DNA of 64,000 nucleotides from Cymodocea nodosa (taxonomy: Eukaryota > Streptophyta > Magnoliopsida > Alismatales > Cymodoceaceae), in the NCBI GenBank assembly GCA_036874045.1, contig CM072347.1, forward strand, positions 4,590,501 through 4,654,500, in the 5' to 3' direction. Shown in pieces: positions 24,507-37,652 of this stretch (position 1 is its first letter; every line of letters starts with the position of its first letter). The notes under the pieces were generated by a model. That model made no database searches, was not told where the DNA came from, and saw only the letters and a list, made by a program, of their open reading frames with translations. A program made the translations under genes and the position numbers.

Positions 24507-25940
24507 TGTAGGATCGTATGGCTATACAAGAGGGGGTGAATTGTGCTTTTCAATTTTTTTCGATTATAATTGAAACTTCAAAACTCAAAAATAAGTCGAG
24601 ACATTGTTTTCATAAAATAATTTTATTCAAGGTTTCAATTACAATATACAATTCAATTCTCCTATGAAATTGTAGATGCAATTATATAACGATACCATGT
24701 TTCATCTATACAATTTCATAACTACAAATAGAGAAAACTAATATGCGGAATTTAAAACATTTCTCCCTATTTGAGATCTTTCTTCTTCTTCAAGAATTCT
24801 TCAGTGATGAATATCTTACCTTTCTCTACTTCACTGAATTTGCTTTCTCCTAATACTTCAGATCTTTAGTGACATAAATTTGACCTTTTCTGCTTCATTG
24901 AATTTTCTTTCATCTGAGAGATTTTCCTCAAAGAGTGTTTTTGATCCCTGAAAATACTTTTTGTTTGGTGTGTAGGGACAGTTTGATCAACGGGAATTCT
25001 ATGCATTTTATATTGTATCTTCATTTCATGCATATCCTCCATGTTTAATCACTACCAGTTTTCCACTTCTTCACGTCTTCTCTTTTTCCTTCATCGAAAT
25101 ACATATGTTCTAACACACGTTTACATTTTGAATTTTTTTTAATCATCAATCCTAGATCTTTGAAAAATTTCCTGCAAAATAAACTTTCTCGTCCAAAATT
25201 TTTCATCAAGTGTAATAATAAGTCGTTACTTTAATGTTAACTAAACGAGTAACACAAGTAAATATATAACTTAACGTTTCTAACTTAACGAGTTCCTCAT
25301 GTGCCAACTCACGTGACAAGTACTATAGCTAACTTAACGAACTAAGTCCATGGTATTATGCTAACTCAACGAACCAGCTTCGTGGTGTTAGGATAACTCA
25401 ACGAACCAACTCCATTGTGTTACAAATAACTCAACGAACTAGTGATAAACAAATGTTTTTATAATAAGAATTTTACCACTTGCAAAAATAACAACTTAAG
25501 TTTGTAACGCTAATCTAACATGTTGCCTTAGTGTTCAATATAGCAACTCAACACGTTTAGTTATGTTAACTTAACGAGTTAAACATGTGCACTTCACGTG
25601 ATACAATATAACATTCGTAACCTTTAATTTCACCACGTGTACAACACTAACTTAACGAGTTCGTCTCTTCTTTTACTCACTAACTTAACGAGTTCTCATG
25701 TGACCTATTTTAACCTTTAAGCCTTTAACGTAACGAGTTCTCATGTGACCTCTATACAAATAACACTCTAACTTAATGAGTTGTTTAAACGTGCACTGTT
25801 CATGATACAAAAGCTATAATTTTAAAACATATCATGCTTTTCAATAAAAACACATGTTATCTTAATGTTTAGTTAAATGAGAAATTAATGCAACGAAATG
25901 ACTAGTTATTTAACAGAATAATTTCAAATCCAATACAGAC
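24507..25940 (-). repeat. 5' LTR of element C, main part
   Basis: Begins TGTAGGATCGTATGGC and runs to CCAATACAGAC, where E is inserted. The remaining 127 bp of the same LTR are at 36668-36794. Holds two units of the leader repeat (about 24800-24925), fewer than E. Confidence 0.85.
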
Positions 25941-27648
25941 TTTAGGATCGTATGGGTACACAAGAGGGGGGTGAATTGTGTTTTTCAACATTTTTGAATA
26001 TAATTGAAACTTTAAAACTCAAAAAGAAGTCAAGACACTATTTTCATAAAATCATTTTTATTCAGGTTTCAATTACAATATACAATTCAATTCTCCTCAG
26101 AAATTGTAGATGCAATTATATATCGATACCATGTTTCATCTATACAATTTCATAACTACAAACAGAGAAAACTAATTTGCGAAATTTAAAACATTTCTCC
26201 CTATTTGAGATCTTTCTTCTTCTTCTTCTTTTTCTTCTTTAGCAATTCTTCAATGATGAATATTTTGCCTTTCTCTGCTTCACCGAATTTGCTTTCTCCT
26301 AATACTTCAGATCTTCAGTGACATAAATCTAACCTTTTTCTGCTTCACTGAATTTTCTTCCACCTGATACTTCAAATCTTCAGTGACATATATCTTACCT
26401 TTTTTTACTTCACTGAATTTTCTTCCACCTGATACTTCAAATCTTTAGTGACATATATCTTACCATTTTCTGCTTCACTGAATTTTCCTCCACCTGAGAG
26501 CTTTTCCCCGAAGAGGTGTTTTTGATCCCTAAAAAGATTTTTCTTTTGGTGTGCAGGGATAACTGATCAACGAGAATTCTATGACTTTTATATTGTATCT
26601 TCATTTCATGCATATCCTCCATGTTTAATCACTACTAGTTTTCCACTTTTTCACATCTTTTCTTTTTCCTTCATCGAAATACACACGTTCTAACCCATGT
26701 TTACATTTTGAATTTTCTTTAATCATTAATCCTAGATCTTTAAAAAAGTTCCTGCAAAATAAACTCTCTTCCAAAATTTTTCATCAAGTATAATAAGAAG
26801 TCGTAACTTTAATGTTAACTAAATGAGTAACACAAGTATATATATAACTTAACGTTTCTAACATAACAAGTTCCTCATGTGCCAACTCGCGTGACAAGTA
26901 CTATAGCTAACTCAATGAACTAACTCCGTGGTGTTACGCTAACTCAACGAACCACCTCCATTGTGTTACAGATAACTCAACAAACCATTTCCGTTGTGTT
27001 ATAGATAACTCAACGAACTAGTAATAAACAAATGTTTTTATAATAAGAATTTTACCACATGTAAAAATAACAACTTAAGTTTTCTAACGCTAACCTAACA
27101 CGTTGCCTTAGTGTTCAATATAGCAACTCAACGCGTTTAGTTATGTTAACTTAATGAGTTAAACATATGCACCTCACGTGATACAATATAACATTCATAA
27201 CTTATAATTTCACCACGTGTACAATACTAACTTAACGAGTTCGTCTCTTCTTTTACTCACTAACTTAATGAGTTTTCACGTGACCTATTTTAATCTTTAA
27301 GCTTTTAACTTAACAAGTTCTCACGTGACCTCTATACAAACAAAACTCTAACTAAATGAGTTGTCTAAACATGTACTATTCATGATGTAGAAAATATAAC
27401 TTTAAAACATATCATGCTTTTCAATAAAAGCACACATTATCTTAATGTTTAGTTAAATGAGAAATTAATGCAATGAAACGACTAGTTATTAACTTAGTAT
27501 AATTTCATATCCAATATAGACAAGTATTTATATCAGTAAGCTTTTTTTGTATTAATTGATGATTTTAATTTCTTTTCGCAAGCAATAGTAATTGAGCAAA
27601 TATGATTATTTTCATTTAGCACACATCATCAAAACAAAATAAGCAACA
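25941..27648 (-). repeat. 3' LTR of element E
   Basis: TTTAGGATCGTATGG (first bases altered from TGTAGG) to AAATAAGCAACA. It contains about four units of the 60-65 bp leader repeat at 26280-26510 (ACTTCAAATC, AGTGACATATATCTTACC). Confidence 0.9.
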
Positions 27649-28193
27649 ATCTCCCCCTTTTTGATGATGACAAAACCATATTAAATCAATTATGAAATAT
27701 ATTTAACTCAACAAAGTACCTTTATTGGGTTAACTTTTAATTTAACAAACAAGTTTGTTGACTTAAGTTCACTTAAGCTTATTTCTATTGTTTGTGTAAA
27801 TTTCACCTCTCAAAAATAAAACTTTCAGATGTCAATAATTACATAAGTATCATTTCTCTTCCTTTCATTATATAATTTAATAACCATATAATTTTCTTTC
27901 AGATTACATTATCATTTGTCAAATTACAATAACCACTTAAATATCATCTCCCTTTATAATATATGCAATTAAAATCATAATCATCTTTTTTTTTTATAAC
28001 ATTTCTCCCCCTTTTTGTCATTAATCAAAAAGATAATTACACAGAATATATGTAGTAAGAGATATATTTACAACAACGCTTTTTGTAAATAATAATAAGA
28101 ATTGTAAACATTTACTGAAAAATGTATTGTTCAATGAATCAAATAAGGAATACAAACATTATATTTTGTATTCAGATACAAGCAAATAGACAA
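27649..28193 (-). other. Purine tracts and 3' untranslated region of E
   Basis: The primary tract next to the LTR is at 27649-27665 (plus strand CTCCCCCTTTTTGATGATG). A second tract lies near 28005-28017. Non-coding between. Confidence 0.75.
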
Positions 28194-28985
28194 TTATCTA
28201 TTCCTCCTAAGTATATCACTTATAGCATTGCATATTTTATCTCCTAGATGCCTAATATCATTTCTAATGTCGTTAAGCACATCATCTAGGTCAGGAGGTA
28301 GCTGGGGTTGTTGTTCTACTTGAACTGAATAACTTGGTTGTTGTTGTATATGGTCTGTACAATCAAGTTGTTGTTGTTGTCATTGAGGTTGATGCATGGC
28401 TTGGAATTTTTGCAAATCGTTTACTCTAAAAGCTCTCATGCCTTTAGTTTTAGAGGGTCAGTCGAATAAATTCAATTGGCTTGCAAGGAGTCTACATACA
28501 ACATCAACATAAAATACCTTTGAAATCATATGTTGTAGTTGAGAAGTAAAAACATCAAACCAATTGATTTGAATTATATTTAGCAGACCATAAGTTGCAT
28601 ATAAACAACTTCTGCTGACTTCCATATTGTGTCCAACTCTCTAAAATAAATTGGTATGCAATATATTTGCAATAAACCTTGCCTCTACATTCAGATTTTC
28701 CATTAATCTCATTTCAGTATATACATCTGGAATTTTTGATAAATACTGAATGTTCTATTCTAGTTGTCTAATTATGTCAAATCTATTTGTAACAATAACA
28801 CCTTCATTCTTTAATCCCAAAACTTCAAAAATCAATTTAGGAGACAATATTAACTCATCAGTATCTATTTCTTTTCCTTTTGCATCTCCTCTACTTTTGC
28901 CTTTTCCTCTGCCACAACCTTTGTAGAACTTGGAGACCATCATCGCAGGTTGTAACAACAACAAGCGGGAAAGATTTTCAGGCAA
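28194..28985 (-). pseudogene. Third ORF of element E, shortened and broken
   Basis: The start region (28755-28985) has FYKGCGRGKGKSRGDAKGKE and runs directly into the globular-domain motif FEVLGLKNEGVIV. The glutamine-rich segment and helical end follow, to about 28194. Much shorter than in B or C. Several breaks. Confidence 0.7.
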
Positions 28986-30530
28986 TGGTTTACGAATAAC
29001 TTAAGTGCCTGTGTAATAAGTGTTTAAATAGGGTTTTTAGGTGAATAACTCAACGTGTATAAGTCAAGTTTGGACTTTAAATAAATATTGAATATAGTTT
29101 ATTCAATTAAGGTACCCAAAAAAATTCTAGTATAACTCGTTGAGTTAACTAACCTAATGAGTAAAATGCTATCTAGCGGCAGTTTTACATGTTACCTTAT
29201 ATAACATAATGTTTAGTTAGTACACTTAGTACAAAACGAAGTTTCGGATGCTTTCAATTGAAACCTTCCGAAGACAACACACATGCTACACTTAACATTA
29301 TCTTGAGAACATTGTAAACTATTCTAACATTCTCTTCTTATGAATCTAAAATAGTTTGTTTGTCTTTTTAAATTGTTTCATCAAGATCTTAAGAGGACTT
29401 AAATTCAGATTAACCAAGATTTGTATTCTGAATTATATTAATCTATTTTGGACATTGTTAATCCTCCCCCTATAAATATACTTCTCATATATTCAATAAC
29501 ATACAAAATATACTTGTATAACAATAGATGTTAAGTATAACTATACTTTTAAATTTTCTTTTTAGAAACTTCTGTTATCCTAAATTCATCAAAAATGATT
29601 TCCAAAATCAATTCCTACTGTATATGAATCAAAACACAACTTTGAAGTCAATATAATTAATTCAAGGAGAATAAAAGAATGTATCTCAAATAAATGTTTT
29701 CAAAAGTACTAATATTGATTCAATAAATCAGTAGTCATATTGGTAGAAACTATATTCGATTCAAAGATATTTGTAATTAATGAAATACTATTTTTTTTTC
29801 AAAATAGTAAATATTCATAATTTTCTTTAAAAGTTAGTTTGAAAAGCTTGAATCATACAAGAGCTTTCTAATGTACCCGTGTAATGAGCTTTTAGTCAAC
29901 AATCTCATATCTGATCAAGACCTTAGGTTGCTAGATTTAAAGAATCCTTTTTTAGGACAACAATCGTTACATACCTATCTACTTAAGTACAAAAGGCACG
30001 TGATCAAATTGATCCATAAACTCTCAAAGTTTTTCACTTTGTAAGCACTTTTCATTTTAAGCACAGTATATATGTATTCCATTAATACAAATGCAATAAA
30101 ACACAAATCTCATGCAATTTTTACTTCTATGATTTTACTAAAAATATGAATTAGTTTCAATAAGCTCATACTTTTGATTAACAGTTTAAGATGATTTACA
30201 TATAAATTATTCTACAAGTTTAATCAATCAAGTCAAATTTATGCATGATCATATGCACTTTCCTTGATTCAAAGAAAACACTTAATCAAAATTTCAGAAT
30301 TTCAGAAGTATTTAATTTTTTCATTTACACTTCCACTTAAATCGTGAAAACCATTAAAATTGATAAACTACTTAAAATCAATAAGATACTACTATGATTT
30401 TACAATAAATACATAGTATCTTAAGTAGAAATTTAGATATTACTTAGATATTTATGATAAGTATATAATATCTATGAGGTGAACAACATCATCAATAATA
30501 TTTATCTTTTTGTGGAGTCTGAGCATTTTA
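28986..30530 (-). other. Spacer between RNaseH and third ORF in E
   Basis: About 1.5 kb, non-coding, alignable with B and C. The internal pyrimidine run at about 29460-29470 (CCTCCCCCTATAAATATA) is a purine tract in sense orientation. Confidence 0.7.
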
Positions 30531-33500
30531 CACATCACATAGCCTACAAATACCCAAATTTAATCTTATGTTGCATAATGTATTTTCATCTAGAGGTTTT
30601 GTAAATATATCAGCTAATTGATTTTTACTAGACACAAATTCTAATTTAATTTTTCCTTTAATTACGTTATCTCTTAGAAAATGATGTCTAACCTCTATAT
30701 GCTTTGCTCTAGAATGTAATACAGGATTTTTGCAAAAGATTTATTGTAGAACTACTGTCACAATAAATCTCAGTTTTATCATAAGATAATCCAAAATCAT
30801 CTAAAGTTTGCCTTATTCACAGAATCTGAGTGCAACATAGTGCAACAACAACATATTCAGCTTCTATAGTAGAAAGTGCTACACAGTTTTGCTTTTTACT
30901 AAACCATGACACCAAATTATTTCCCAATAATTGACATGTGTCACTGGTACTCTTTCTATTAGATTTAGATCCTACATAATCAGCATGAGTATATCCTATA
31001 AGATCTATTGAACTATCCTTAGAATAATACAGTCTGAAATTTTTAGTTTCTTGTATATATCTAAATATTCTTTTAACCATAATTGAGTGTGATTCTTTAG
31101 GATTAGATTGAAATCTAGCACAAGCACACACAGCAAACATAATATCAGGTCTACTAGCAGTCAAATAAAGTAAAGAACCAATCATACTTCTGTATTTTCT
31201 TTGCTCTATTGATTTTCCTATGTCATCAATATCTAACTTTAAAGAAGTACTCATAGGAGTTCATCAAATCCTTGTATCATTAAAATTAAATTTCTTAAGC
31301 ATTTCATCTTCATATTTTTCTTGATTTAAAAATATACCTTTATCCATTTGCTTAATTTGAAGTCCTAGAAAATATGAAAGTTCTCCTATCATACTCATTT
31401 CAAACTGACTAGTCATCTCTTCAGAAAATATTTTTATCAGTTTTTCAAAAGTTGCTCCAAAGATTATATCATCCACATATATTTGAACAACAATCTGATC
31501 TTTACCATCTCTCTTGATAAATAGAGTATGATCCACTTTTCCCATGATATAACCTTGTTCTATTAAAAAAGTAGATAATCTTTCATACCATGATCTAGGT
31601 ACTTGCTTCAAACCATATAAGGCTTTCTTCAATTTATACACAAACTCAGGATTTTTAATATCTTCAAATCCAGGTGGTTGTTTTACTTAGACTTCTTCAT
31701 TAATTAAACCATTTAGAAATGCACTCTTTACATCCATTTGATATAATTTAAAATCCATATAACAAGCATAGGCCAATAATATTCTAATACTTTTTAACCT
31801 AGCCACAGGAGCAAATGTTTCATCATAATCTAGTCCTTCTTCCTACGTATACCCTTGTGCAATTAATCTAGCTTTATTCCTTATAACTTGACCAATTTTA
31901 TTAGTTTTGTTTCTAAAGATCCATTTTGTACCTATTATGGACTGACGTTCTGGTGAAGAGACTAATTCCCAAACATCATTTCTGATGAATTGATTTAGTT
32001 CTTCTTGCATTGCCACTATCCAATTTTCATTAGATAATGCTTCTTCTATATTCTTTGGTTCCACCATAGAAACAAACATACACATACTATTTAAATTTAT
32101 TGAAGCTCTAGTTTTAACTCCCTCATTAATATTACCAATGACTTGAGTAATGGGATGTGATGAAGAATAACTCTAATTTCTCTGATTTTCCTCAATATTC
32201 TCATCAACATCTAAAGGTCCATCACTTTCATCATTAGTTTGATCATTTAAGTTCATATTTTTGATTTTCTTAGATAAATTTTCAATCTCTCTATTGATCT
32301 CTAACTCTTTTGGAAAATTGATCATATTATCATTATCAACTTTAGATTGACATTCTCTAAAAGAATTTTCATTGAAGCTTACATGGAGGGTTTCTTCAAT
32401 AGTTTTAAAAGTCTTGTTATATACTCTATAGGCTTTACTTCTAATAGAGTAACCTATAAAAATTCCTTCATCCGCTTTGGCTTAAAATTTGTCCATTTTA
32501 TCCTTAGTATTAAGAATAAAACACTTGCAGCCAAATGGTTTCATATAGGAAATTTTTGGAACCCTATTAAACATAAATTCAAAAGGAGTTTTATTAACAT
32601 GAGGTCTTAAGTGACTTCTGTTAATAAGATAACAAGCTGTATTCACTACTTCAGCCCAAAGATTTTGAGGTAACTTATGTTCATTTAACATAGTTCTGGC
32701 TATTTTTTAAAGTGATCTATTCTTTCTCTCAACAATACAATTTTGAGACGTTGCTCTTGGAAAAGAAAATCTACGATTAATGCCATGCTCATTACCATAA
32801 TTATCCATTTGATCATTATCAAATTCCGTACCATGATCACTCCTAAGTTTTTGAATAGAGACACTTTGTTCATTTTGAACAAAATTGCAAAACATTTTAG
32901 ACTTTTCAAAAACTTCTATCTTATATGCTAGAAAATATACCCAAGTGTATCTAGAGAAGTCATCTACTAAAACAAATACATACCATTTACCACCAAGACT
33001 CATGATTCTTGTTGGTCCAAATAGATCCATATGTATAAGTTCTAAGACTCTCTTGCTTGAAATATCAGTTTTGGATTTAAAAGAGTTTTTGTGAAGTTTA
33101 CCTAACTCACATGCATCACACATAAAGTTCTTTAAGTATTTAATCTTTGGTAAACCTCTCACTAAATGCTTTTTAGATAGTTTATGTAACAGTTTCATAT
33201 TTATATGCCCGATCCTTCTATGCCACAGATATGCATCACTAGTTTCAGCTAGCAAACATGAATTTAAATCAACTGTGCCAGAAGGTAAAGATAAAATACA
33301 TACAGAACCTTTTCTTTTAGCAATAAACTTAATTTCATCTATATTTTTATCAATAATTTTGCATACATTATCTTCAAACACTACATAGTATCCATTCTCA
33401 GTTAGTTTTATAACACTCAACAAATTAAATCCTAGATTTTCTACATATAGTACATTTGAAATAACACAAGTCGGAGTTACTTGAACATTACCCATACCTA

Positions 33501-33640
33501 TGATTTTATCCTTGCTTTTGTTTCCAAATGTCACACTTCCTTTCATGGTATTTGTAAAATTTTGTAGTAGACTTTTCTATCCAGTCAGGTGACTTGATGC
33601 TCCATTATCCAAGATCTATTTTGATGTTGTTTCCTCCTGG
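30531..33640 (-). pseudogene. Pol of E: protease motif, integrase, RT, RNaseH fossil
   Basis: RNaseH at about 30560-31130 (LSTIEAEYVVVALCC). RT at 31140-31800 ([35 protein letters not shown]). Linker at 31843-32085. Integrase core at 32482-33000 (HMDLFGPTRIMSLGGK, LRSDHGTEFDNDQMDN, IVERKNRSL). Zinc-binding head near 33130-33250 (HRRIGHINMKLLHKLSKKHL, CDACELGKLHK). Pre-integrase segment to 33546. A protease-type motif lies near 33590-33625. SIRE/Maximus lineage. A handful of breaks. Confidence 0.88.
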
Positions 33641-33648
33641 AAAACAAA

Positions 33649-34950
33649 TTAAGAAAATTTTTTTCTTGGTACCCAATGTTGTTGAGGACCAAGTTCATTA
33701 AATGCATATTTCTTCTTTTTGTTTAAAAGTAATTTAACATTATCATTTACATTCTTATTAGTTGTAAGTACTATAGACTTATCATTAGCATCATACTTAC
33801 TTATAGCATTATTGCTCTTATAATCATTCTTTTTGTTTTCAGATGTAGTATAACCAAAACCAAATCGATTTTTATCAGATGTTAATTTATTTTGGTCATG
33901 CTCATACATTTCAGTAAGTTCATACCAAGATTTTGTATTTGTATTTGAATTTTTAGTACATACAAAATCTTTTTCTACACAAGAATTTTCAGATTTATCA
34001 CATGCAGATTGAGTAATTGGTCTAATATCAGTGTTTTGAATTACATGCTCGGGTTTCTGAATTTTCAGTTTACTACAATTGTCTGAAATTATAGAAACAT
34101 TAGAAATTGAATTTCCAAAACAAGAAACAAGATTTTTAGAAACATTAATAGTCATGTTAGAAGTAGATTTAGAGAAATCACATTGATTTATATTATTACT
34201 ACATGATTCATCCTTTGAATTACCTACTTCTACGTATTTATTACCTTGTTTCATGATAAAAGGAATTTTAGTCTTAGATTTACTTGAACTACAACTAATA
34301 AATCCTTTATTGGCTTGAGATTCAGGATATTCAAGATAATCAAATCTTAAGCCATATTTATATGACATCATAGGGGTACTAGTTAGTTTGTCTAACTTAG
34401 TTTGACTTAAATTCTATTTCTCAATGGTAGAATTTAACTCTAGCTCTCTCATTTTTAATTTATCAATCTCTAACTCGAGATCATTTATATTTTTTCTCAA
34501 CACTTCATTTTCAGATTCTATCTTTAATTTTTCAACATTTGTATTTTGCATTTGTTCATGCAAGACACATTCATTGAATCTAAATTTATGCAAATCTCTA
34601 GCATGATTTTCATTATCACATTTAAACTTTTCTAAAGTAGTAAATAGGAAACAATTTTCTTCTTCCACAATGGATAAAGAGTTTTTGATATTCTTATTTT
34701 CTAGTTTACAAACTTTAAGTTTTTATAATAATGTATGATAAGCACATAATAATTCATCAAAGTTAAAATCTGAATAACTTTCAGGATCAGATATTACCTC
34801 AAACTCATCTACCATGAAGAACACATGAACAACATCTTCTAACTCTGGTTCTCCTTCCAAATGTGAAGATTTTGATGATGATTCCTCAGATTCAGACTCT
34901 TTAGACATGTCATCCCAAGTGACTTTCAAAGGCTTTTTCTTGTAAACAAA
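33649..34950 (-). pseudogene. Gag C-terminal half of E (coiled coil and Ser/Lys-rich tail)
   Basis: 34723-34929 is the acidic segment after the zinc knuckle (WDDMSKESESEESSSKSSH). 34414-34668 is a coiled coil (LRKNINDLELEIDKLKMREL). 33649-34371 is a polar tail with FISCSSSKSKTKIPFIMKQ and KKKKYAFNELGPQQHWVPRK next to the protease. The N-terminal gag domain seen in B, C and I was not recognised here. A few breaks. Confidence 0.8.
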
Positions 34951-34962
34951 GCTTTGATACCA
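34951..34962 (-). other. Primer-binding site of E
   Basis: GCTTTGATACCA, one mismatch from the initiator-Met site; two bases from the LTR. Confidence 0.85.
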
Positions 34963-34964
34963 CT

Positions 34965-36662
34965 TGTAGGATCGTATGGCTACACAAGAGGGAGGTGGAT
35001 TGTGCTTTTAAACATTTTCAAATATAATTGAAACTTTAAAACTCAAAAACAAGTCGAGACACTATTTTCATAAAATCATTTTTATTCAAGGTTTCAATTA
35101 CAATATACAATTCAATTCTCCTCAGAAATTGTAGATGTAATTATATATCAATACCATGTTTTATCTATACAATTTCATAACTACAAACAAAGAAAACTAA
35201 TTTACGAAATTTAAAACATTTCTCCCTGTTTGAGATCTTTCTTCTTCTTCTTCTGTTTCTTCTTCAGTAATTCTTCAGTGACGAATATTTTGTCTTTCTC
35301 TGCTTCACCGAATTTACTTTTTCCTAATACTTCAAATCTTTAGTGACATAAATCTGACCTTTTTCTGTTTCATTGAATTTTCTTCCACCTGATACTTCAA
35401 ATCTTTAGTGACATATATCTTACCTTTTTCTACTTCACTGAGTTTTCTTCCACCTGATACTTCAAATCTTCAGTGACATATATCTTACCTTTTTTTACTT
35501 CACTGAATTTTCTTCCACCTGAGAGCTTTTCCCCGAAGAGGTGTTTTTAATCCCTAAAAAGATTTTTCTTTTAGTGTGCTGGGATAACTGATCAATGAGA
35601 ATTCTATGCCTTTTATATTATATCTTCATTTCATGCATATCCTCCATGTTTAATCACTACCAGTTTTCCACTTTTTCACGTCTTTTCTTTTTCCTCCGTC
35701 GAAATACACATTCTGACCCATGTTTACATTTTGAATTTTCTTTAATCATTAATCCTAGATCTCTGAAAAATTTCTTGCAAAATAAACTTTCTCTTCCAAA
35801 ATTTTTCATCAAGTATAATAAGAAGTCGTTACTTTAATGTTAACTAAACGAATAACACAAGTATATATATAACTTAACATTTCTAACTTAACGAGTTCCT
35901 CATGTGCCAACTCACGTGACAAGTACTGTAGCTAACTCAATGAACTAACTCTGTGGTGTTACGCTAACTCAACGAACCATCTCCGTTGTGTTACAGATAA
36001 CTCAATGAACCATCACCGTTGTGTTACAGATAACTCAACAAACCAGTAATAAACAAATGTTTTTATAATAAGAATTTTACCATGTGCAAAAATAACAACT
36101 TAAGTTTTCTAATGCTAACCTAACGCGTTGCCTTAGTGTTTAATATAGTAACTCAACGCGTTTAGTTATGTTAACTTAACGAGATAAATGTGCACCTCAC
36201 GTGATACAATATAACATTCGTAACTTATAATTTCACCATGTGTACAACATTAACTTAACGAGTTCGTCTCTTATTTTACTCATTAACTTAACGAGTTCTC
36301 ACGTGCCCTATTTTAACCTTTAAGCCTCTAACTTAACGAGTTCTCATGTGACCTCTATACGAACAAAACTCTAACTTAACGAGTTGTCTAAACGTGCACT
36401 ATTCATGATATAGAAAATATAACTTTAAAATATATCATGTTTTTCAATAAAAACACATGTTAACTTAACGTTTAGTTAAATAAGATTAATGCAACGAAAC
36501 GACTAGTTATTAACTTAGTATAATTTCAAATCCAATACAGACAAGTATTTATATCAGTAACTATATTAATTGATGATTTTAATTTCTTTTCACAAGCAAT
36601 AGTAATTGAGCAAATATGATTATTTTCATTCAGCACACATCATCAAAACAAAATACTCAATA
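34965..36662 (-). repeat. 5' LTR of element E
   Basis: TGTAGGATCGTATGGC to CAAAATACTCAATA, pairing with 25941-27648. Leader repeat units at about 35300-35530. U3 array of TAACTTAACGAGTT at 35890-36385. Confidence 0.9.
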
Positions 36663-36667
36663 TAGAC

Positions 36668-36794
36668 AAGTATTTATATCAGTGAGCTTTTTCTGTATTA
36701 ATTGATGTTTTTAATTTCTTTTTACAAGCAATAATAATTGAGCAAATATGATTACTTTCATTTAGCACACATCGTCAAAACAAAATACTCAACA
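36668..36794 (-). repeat. Remaining end of C 5' LTR beyond E
   Basis: Repeats the last 127 bp of the family 2 LTR (AAGTATTTATATCAG ... AAAATACTCAACA) right after the end of E and its target duplication, so it belongs to C rather than being a local tandem copy. Confidence 0.85.
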
Positions 36795-37652
36795 TTAATG
36801 AGTTAAACATGTGTAGCTCATGTGACATAATAAAGCATTTAATTTCAACACGTGCATAAATCTAATTTAATGAGTTCAGATATACAACTTATAGTTTTTA
36901 CTCACTAACTCAACGAATTCTCACATGATCTTTTTACACTTTTAAACTTGTAACTTAACGAGTTGGCACATGATCTTTTACAAAAAGAACACTAACTCAA
37001 CGAGTTGTTGCTATGCACCTATACATGATAAAAATATGTGCAAATAAAATAGATCATGCTTAATACTATAAAACCACACTTAAATTAGGTTTTCAGATCA
37101 CGACACGTGTCCTCAATAAGTTTTATAATAAAAAGATATTACGTATACTTGCAAACATAACTATCCAATGCTTAGATGCATTTCAAATAGTTAGCAGATA
37201 ACTTACCAAAAATCCACTTAAGTCATAAGTTAAGGTTACAATATGTGTACTCTAGGAAATAATAAAATATTCTTTAAGTGTTTAAAACATAACTGTCTAG
37301 TACATGAAGTAGAACTCTCCAAAATAATAGACAATTCAGATACTTAGGAATTAAAAAGCCTATAACTCACCGACAATGCAAAAGTATACTTAATTAACGC
37401 TAATTCTTTGAAATTATGCAGATTCTTTCATTAAAGCAAATAATAGTGCAATTATAACATAATGGCTTAATTCTCATATACTAAGCTAAATATTGTGCAA
37501 TTAACCATTATTTAACCGTTAATATTATGCACTTTTTCATTCTAAATAGTTAGTTACAACAAATTCATAAAAGATTTTCAGTTTCCACAGAAATTTACAG
37601 CACAATCCTAATTCCTCTAATTAACAAGATCACTTGGATTTTAATCTAATTA
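36795..37652 (-). repeat. Element K LTR, right portion
   Basis: Continues the K sequence interrupted at 4887 (TTAACTTAAC | GAGTTAAACATGTG). Up to about 37080 it parallels the U3 of family 2 copia LTRs. Around 37100-37190 it parallels an extra module in the LTR of B (GACACGTGTC, GTTTTATAAT, AACTATCC). The remaining 450 bp match nothing else here. The end near 37652 is judged from the following pyrimidine run and is approximate. Confidence 0.6.

Larger units (their letters stand above)
25941..36662 (-). mobile_element. Element E: SIRE-like Ty1/copia, family 2, inside C 5' LTR
   Basis: Two full-length LTRs (25941-27648 and 34965-36662) flank the coding parts in SIRE order on the minus strand. 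The target duplication is cagac at 25936-25940 and tagac at 36663-36667, differing by one base, and the C LTR reads straight through when E is skipped. The third ORF and gag are shorter than in C, and the rest of pol is well preserved. About ten or more breaks. Its age looks similar to or slightly greater than B. Confidence 0.9.
4888..36794 (-). mobile_element. Element C: SIRE-like Ty1/copia, family 2, split by B and E
   Basis: Parts from right to left (element 5' to 3'): 5' LTR (36668-36794 plus 24507-25940), primer site, gag (22157-24306), integrase-RT-RNaseH (10741-13374), spacer, third ORF (6959-9280), polypurine tract, 3' LTR (4888-6398). B lies inside the pol region and E inside the 5' LTR. 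Both LTRs share small family traits absent from E, for example the GTGTAGGGATAG/GTGTAGGGACAG stretch, supporting one parent element. The outer target duplication is ttaac (4883-4887) and ttaat (36795-36799). It is broken, with well over ten breaks, and older than B and E. Confidence 0.8.

Noticed and set aside
22157-25940. Separate minus-strand element to the right of B
   Set aside because: Its gag and LTR continue element C across B, and its LTR tail reappears after E; one element explains both halves.
36661-36794. Tandem duplication of the LTR tail of E
   Set aside because: Better explained as the rest of C's 5' LTR beyond E, with a 5-bp target duplication at the join.
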